Assembly (NCBI RefSeq): GCF_022489035.1 | Contig: NZ_JAKVTV010000001.1 | Coordinates: 496,001-560,000, forward strand | DNA length: 64,000 nt | Direction of reading: 5' to 3' | Origin: Christiangramia lutea | Lineage (GTDB): Bacteria > Bacteroidota > Bacteroidia > Flavobacteriales > Flavobacteriaceae | In this document: piece by piece, positions 60,127-64,000 of the stretch | Layout of the letters: each line of letters opens with the position of its first letter | Position numbering within the stretch: the stretch's first letter is position 1 | Translations under genes and position numbers: made by a program | Notes under the pieces: generated by a model | Seen by the model: only the letters and a program-made list of their open reading frames with translations | The model's database searches: none | What the model was told of the DNA's origin: nothing

Positions 60127-62580
60127 ATGCGTATATTTATATTCACTTTGATCTTTCTTTTTGGTTGTGGATTATATGCGCAAACGATTCCGGGAAGGGT
60201 GGTAAACAAACAAACCAGGACTCCCCTGGCGTACGCCAATATCCAGGTTGGCGGCGAACAAATTCTTTCAAATATCGATGGGAGTTTTGAGATAAATCTC
60301 GAGAAAAAACAAGACAGTATCAAAATTTCCTATGTAGGCTTCAGAACAATAAAAACCACTGTAAGCAGAGACACAAGATACCTGCAGGTTGGAATGACCC
60401 CCATCCAGGAACAGCTAGAGGAGGTAATGATCTCAGACGGAATTGATCCTGCTGAAATCCTTATTGAAAAAGCCATCAGGAAAAGAGGTGAGAACGATCC
60501 CGAGAAGGCTCTGCAGGGATTCAAATTTCATTCCTACTCTAAATTCATCATAGACAATCAATTCGGAAACCTTCAAATGTCTGCCGATTCTACATCGGTT
60601 TCCATGAAAACAATAATCAACGAGGGAAGAGCTTATTTATCAGAAAAGGTTTCAGAACATACATTCAGCGAAAAACATGGCAGTAAGGAACTTGTGACCG
60701 GCATCAATACAGCAGGATTTGAAGAACCTGTTTATGAAGTGCTGGCAATGGATCTTCACCCGCTTTCACTTTATAAAGAGAACTACAAGCTATACAAATC
60801 TGAATATGCCGGGCCGCTGGCAAAAAGTGCCCTGAAAAATTATGAATACCAGATCCTGGATACAATTTCTTCAGAAAGACCTGCCTATATGGTCTATTTT
60901 AAACCCAAACGCGAAAAAGTGGTCGCAGGACTGGAAGGAATCCTTTACCTGGATACCCTAAGCCTGGCCATTCAGAAAGCAAAAGCGCAATTACTTGGAG
61001 CCATAAAACTGGAGGTAGATCATAATTTCGAATATTATCCTGATGAGGATATCTGGTTCCCTTCAGAACAAATAACAGAAATAAGACCTGGTTCAGGAGG
61101 AAAGGAAGTTGCTGTTTTCGGCGGAAACATCAGGCTGGGCACCCTGCAGCAAAAAAAAGGAGTCTTTGATATTCTTTTAGGTTCTGAGGAAATTCCCGAA
61201 AATCTATACCTGAACTCAGTGGTGAGAAATTACAAGGTCAATCTGAATTATAATGAAGGGATCAAAAATCCCGGTGCAGAGATCGATGTTGCCATCAATG
61301 CCACTGACCAAGAACCTGAATTCTGGAAAACGAATAGAGAACTGGACTACACGTCCAGGGACGAGGCAACTAAAGTAAAGGTTGACAGCATACTCAATTC
61401 AGGAAAAACCAAAAGGAAAATTGAAGTAAAGAAAGCGATTGCCGCAGGTTCATATCCGGTTGGTTTCTGGGACATAGATCTTAGTAAGATTTTCAAATTC
61501 AGCAATTATGAAGGTATAAGGCTGGGTTTTGGTGGCAGAACCAATGATAAGTTTTCGGAATCATATAATTTAAACGGATATACCACTTACGGCTTCAAAG
61601 ATGAAGTTTTGAAATACGGCCTCGGTACACAGATCTATCTCAATAGAAAAACAGGTACTTTTCTAAACTTTTCTATCGAAAAAGACATTCAGGAAACCGC
61701 TTCATTTAATTACCTGAAAGGAGAAAACACCTTTGCCATTCTTATACCCAGGTTTGTTAACATCAATTTTTTCTACGGATACCGGAAATATTCCTCCAGC
61801 CTTGAACACAGGATCAGTCCAAAATTCGATGCGGAATTTGAGGTAGCAAGGCAGGAGATCTGGCAAACCAGACCATATAGTTATATTAATGATGGTAAGC
61901 AGTATACAAATTACGATCTCTCCACAACAACTCTTTCGTTTATCTGGCGGCCATTTTCTAAATTCCTGAACACTCCTAAAAGTAATATCATACTTGAGAG
62001 AAATTTTCCTCAATTTACAGGACAGATACAGCAATCATTCGATATTCTAGGAGGTGATTTCAATTTTACCCGCATTGGCTTAAAAGCCGAACATGAGATA
62101 AAAAGGCTGGACCGGTCCAGAACAGAATTCATCATGGAAGGGAATTACGGGTTTGGCGACCTTCCTCTGACTCATGCATTTCATGCAAATCCCAATAATC
62201 CTGACAGGGATAATCTTTTCAGAAGGTTCTCTGTTGCCGGGAGAAACAGCTTTGAAACTATGTATTACAATGAATTCTTCAGCGATAAGCAGGTGAGCCT
62301 TCATGTAAGGCATCAATTGCGACCATTCAGGATTTCAAATTACTTCCAGCCGGAATTGGTCTTCATCTCACGCTATGTTATTGGAGACTTCGAAAACCCG
62401 GAAGCTCACCAGGACATCATTTTTGACACCCTCAACCATGGTTATGCTGAATCTGGAATAGAATTAAACAAGATCCTTGCAGGCTTTGGACTTGGAGCAG
62501 CATATAGATATGGAGCTTATCACCTTGATGATTTCAAAAAGAACTTTGCCTTTAAGTTCACCTTACAATTGCAGCTTTAA
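60127..62580 (+). CDS. DUF5686 family protein with carboxypeptidase-regulatory-like domain
   Basis: This 817-aa protein has a signal peptide (FIFTLIFLFGCGLYAQ). A carboxypeptidase D regulatory-like domain follows (PGRVVNKQTRTPLAYANIQVGGEQ, SIKISYVGFRTIKTTV). A DUF5686 region starts near VMISDGIDPAEILIEKAI, and the C-terminal half has alternating strands ending AFKFTLQLQL, as in an outer-membrane beta-barrel. It is probably a surface or outer-membrane protein of unknown role. The MMPL gene follows after 73 bp. Confidence 0.85.
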   Translation: MRIFIFTLIFLFGCGLYAQTIPGRVVNKQTRTPLAYANIQVGGEQILSNIDGSFEINLEKKQDSIKISYVGFRTIKTTVSRDTRYLQVGMTPIQEQLEEVMISDGIDPAEILIEKAIRKRGENDPEKALQGFKFHSYSKFIIDNQFGNLQMSADSTSVSMKTIINEGRAYLSEKVSEHTFSEKHGSKELVTGINTAGFEEPVYEVLAMDLHPLSLYKENYKLYKSEYAGPLAKSALKNYEYQILDTISSERPAYMVYFKPKREKVVAGLEGILYLDTLSLAIQKAKAQLLGAIKLEVDHNFEYYPDEDIWFPSEQITEIRPGSGGKEVAVFGGNIRLGTLQQKKGVFDILLGSEEIPENLYLNSVVRNYKVNLNYNEGIKNPGAEIDVAINATDQEPEFWKTNRELDYTSRDEATKVKVDSILNSGKTKRKIEVKKAIAAGSYPVGFWDIDLSKIFKFSNYEGIRLGFGGRTNDKFSESYNLNGYTTYGFKDEVLKYGLGTQIYLNRKTGTFLNFSIEKDIQETASFNYLKGENTFAILIPRFVNINFFYGYRKYSSSLEHRISPKFDAEFEVARQEIWQTRPYSYINDGKQYTNYDLSTTTLSFIWRPFSKFLNTPKSNIILERNFPQFTGQIQQSFDILGGDFNFTRIGLKAEHEIKRLDRSRTEFIMEGNYGFGDLPLTHAFHANPNNPDRDNLFRRFSVAGRNSFETMYYNEFFSDKQVSLHVRHQLRPFRISNYFQPELVFISRYVIGDFENPEAHQDIIFDTLNHGYAESGIELNKILAGFGLGAAYRYGAYHLDDFKKNFAFKFTLQLQL

Positions 62581-62653
62581 GACAGAAGATTAATCGTTTA
62601 ATACGAACTATTTAAAGTAGGTTTTTCTAACTTTGCGCCGCTAAATTACAGCC

Positions 62654-64000
62654 ATGCATAAGATATTCAGCTTCGGATTCTGGAATTCCATCGCCAGCCT
62701 TATTCTTAGAAACAGGATCGCGATTATCATCCTGATAGGCGTTGCTACTTTTTTACTTTCCACGCAATGGAAAAATATGCGCTTCTCTTATACTGAAGCC
62801 AACCTGATGCCAGATGATCACCCGGTTAACATCAGTTACAATGATTTCCTGGATAAATTCGGTGAGGAGGGCAACCTTATTTTACTAGGGGTTCAGGATT
62901 CAGCGCTTTTTACTCCGGAAAAATTTGCCGCATGGAATGAGCTCACAAACAAGCTTACCACTTATCCGGAAGTAGATCATATCATTTCTCCGGCTAGTCT
63001 GCAGGAACTTAAAAAGTTCGAGGATCCGAAAAGATTTGAAATGGTGCCCGTTTTAAAAGATAGTATTCCGTCCAGCACCGAACTAAAGGAGTTCGAAAAC
63101 AAGCTTTTTACGGAATTACCATTTTACGAGAACCTTGTTTTCAGCTCTCACTCTAATACCATTCAATCTGCATTATACCTGAACAAGGAACTGGTAAACA
63201 CAAAAGCCAGGAAGATATTTGTTCTGGAAGAACTGGATCCATTGATTCAGCAATTTGAAAAAGAGCATGGTATCGACATTAGGGTTTCAGGAATGCCATA
63301 TATCAGAACCCTAAACGCTCAGAATATCGTGGACGAAATTGGTCTTTTTATTCTGGCGGCTTTATTGGTCACATCTCTGATCTTCTTTTTCTTTTTCAGG
63401 TCTATTCGTGCTACGCTTATCTCTATGATCACCGTATGTATCGGGGTAATGTGGGCCTTTGGAGTCATCGGGCTTCTGCATTATGAAATTACGATCCTGA
63501 CGGCACTTATCCCACCACTAATTATTGTTATAGGGATTCCTAACTGTATTTTCCTTATCAATAAATACCAACAGGAGATCAAGAAACATGGTAACCAGGC
63601 GAAATCTCTGCAAAGGGTGATCACCAAGGTTGGGAATGCCACCTTAATGACCAACCTGACCACGGCTTCAGGTTTTGCAACTTTTATCTTAACAGACAGT
63701 CAGCTGCTGAGAGAATTCGGGGTAGTAGCTTCGATTAACATTGTTGCAATTTTCATACTTAGTCTGTTGATCATCCCAATCATCTATAGCTATTTAAGAC
63801 CTCCCAAAGACCGCCATTTAAAACACCTTAATAAAAGATGGATTGGTGGGTTTGTAGACTGGATGGAGAACATGGTTAGAAATCACAGAATTGCGATCTA
63901 TATTTCATCGGTTGTACTTCTTGCAGCCAGTATTATTGGAATTTATACCATCAAGATCTCTGGAAGTATTCTGGAAGATATGCCTAAGAACACTACTTTT
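62654..64000 (+). CDS. MMPL/RND-family transporter (partial, 3' end outside window)
   Basis: Reading from ATG 62654, 449 codons are open to the window edge without a stop. There is an N-terminal helix (IIILIGVATFLLSTQW), a periplasmic-style domain of about 200 residues (DFLDKFGEEGNLILLGVQD, GMPYIRTLNAQNIV) and then five or six hydrophobic segments with SMITVCIGVMWAFGVIGLL, LTALIPPLIIVIGIPNCIFLINKY and TTASGFATFIL, the SSD-like core of RND/MMPL exporters. It likely moves lipids or hydrophobic compounds. A TAACTTTG box lies at 62628-62635, 18 bp before the ATG. Confidence 0.85.
   Translation, partial: MHKIFSFGFWNSIASLILRNRIAIIILIGVATFLLSTQWKNMRFSYTEANLMPDDHPVNISYNDFLDKFGEEGNLILLGVQDSALFTPEKFAAWNELTNKLTTYPEVDHIISPASLQELKKFEDPKRFEMVPVLKDSIPSSTELKEFENKLFTELPFYENLVFSSHSNTIQSALYLNKELVNTKARKIFVLEELDPLIQQFEKEHGIDIRVSGMPYIRTLNAQNIVDEIGLFILAALLVTSLIFFFFFRSIRATLISMITVCIGVMWAFGVIGLLHYEITILTALIPPLIIVIGIPNCIFLINKYQQEIKKHGNQAKSLQRVITKVGNATLMTNLTTASGFATFILTDSQLLREFGVVASINIVAIFILSLLIIPIIYSYLRPPKDRHLKHLNKRWIGGFVDWMENMVRNHRIAIYISSVVLLAASIIGIYTIKISGSILEDMPKNTTF

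Overview
The window looks like chromosomal DNA of a marine-type member of the Flavobacteriaceae (Bacteroidota), close in gene style to Gramella/Christiangramia. The genus is inference. The phylum rests on several signs: Bacteroidota-type promoters (TTG, about 20 nt, then TAnnTTTG), a type IX secretion sorting domain, a TonB-dependent receptor with an N-terminal carboxypeptidase-like domain, and families largely confined to this phylum (GT117/DUF2723, DUF4271, DUF4296, DUF5686). I see no rRNA, CRISPR array, prophage or insertion sequence, and one tRNA.

Bases 1-12053, all on the minus strand, form a surface-polysaccharide locus. It is headed by a NusG/UpxY-like antiterminator and rfbA-rfbB. After a 423-bp leader region with its own promoter come wbpD- and wbpB-like genes, a Wzx flippase, a Wzy-type polymerase, an ATP-grasp protein, a GT4 glycosyltransferase, a DUF354 protein, a wecB/wbpI-type 2-epimerase and a sugar transferase cut by the window edge. 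WbpB, WbpD and WbpI are three of the five enzymes that make UDP-ManNAc(3NAc)A. The ATP-grasp protein suggests an amide- or amino-acid-type decoration. This locus is the best candidate for undescribed biochemistry here.

Bases 12273-24224 hold tRNA-Gln with a terminator, a GT117 membrane glycosyltransferase, a NodB deacetylase, a cysteine-less thioredoxin, a metallophosphoesterase, a Tat-exported glycosylasparaginase, polA and three small lipoproteins. Bases 24477-27453 hold rplM-rpsI-rpsB-tsf, followed by a patch of dispersed palindromic repeats. Bases 27670-31187 hold trmN6, gcdH, an SRPBCC protein, an unlisted 59-aa cysteine-rich small gene and a DUF3050 protein. Bases 31246-32694 look like one lipoprotein gene split by an in-frame TGA.

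Bases 32761-35617 form an Fe-S/redox cluster (mrp, nifU, ferredoxin reductase, ferredoxin). It is followed by trmB-lysE-atl, a glycosyltransferase and a PhoR/PhoB-type two-component pair. Divergent from phoB, across an 11-bp-period Pho-box-like array, lie a TonB-dependent receptor, an internally duplicated beta-helix lipoprotein and an orphan T9SS sorting domain. Bases 45838-64000 are mostly housekeeping: a LuxE-like protein, tyrS, a dpm1-like/pyrC/DUF4296 operon, DUF4271-hemD, pckA, saccharopine dehydrogenase with an Lrp regulator, a YugP-type protease, pyrH-frr, a DUF5686 protein and the start of an MMPL transporter.

Most functions are inferred from motifs recognised by eye. No database search was run.
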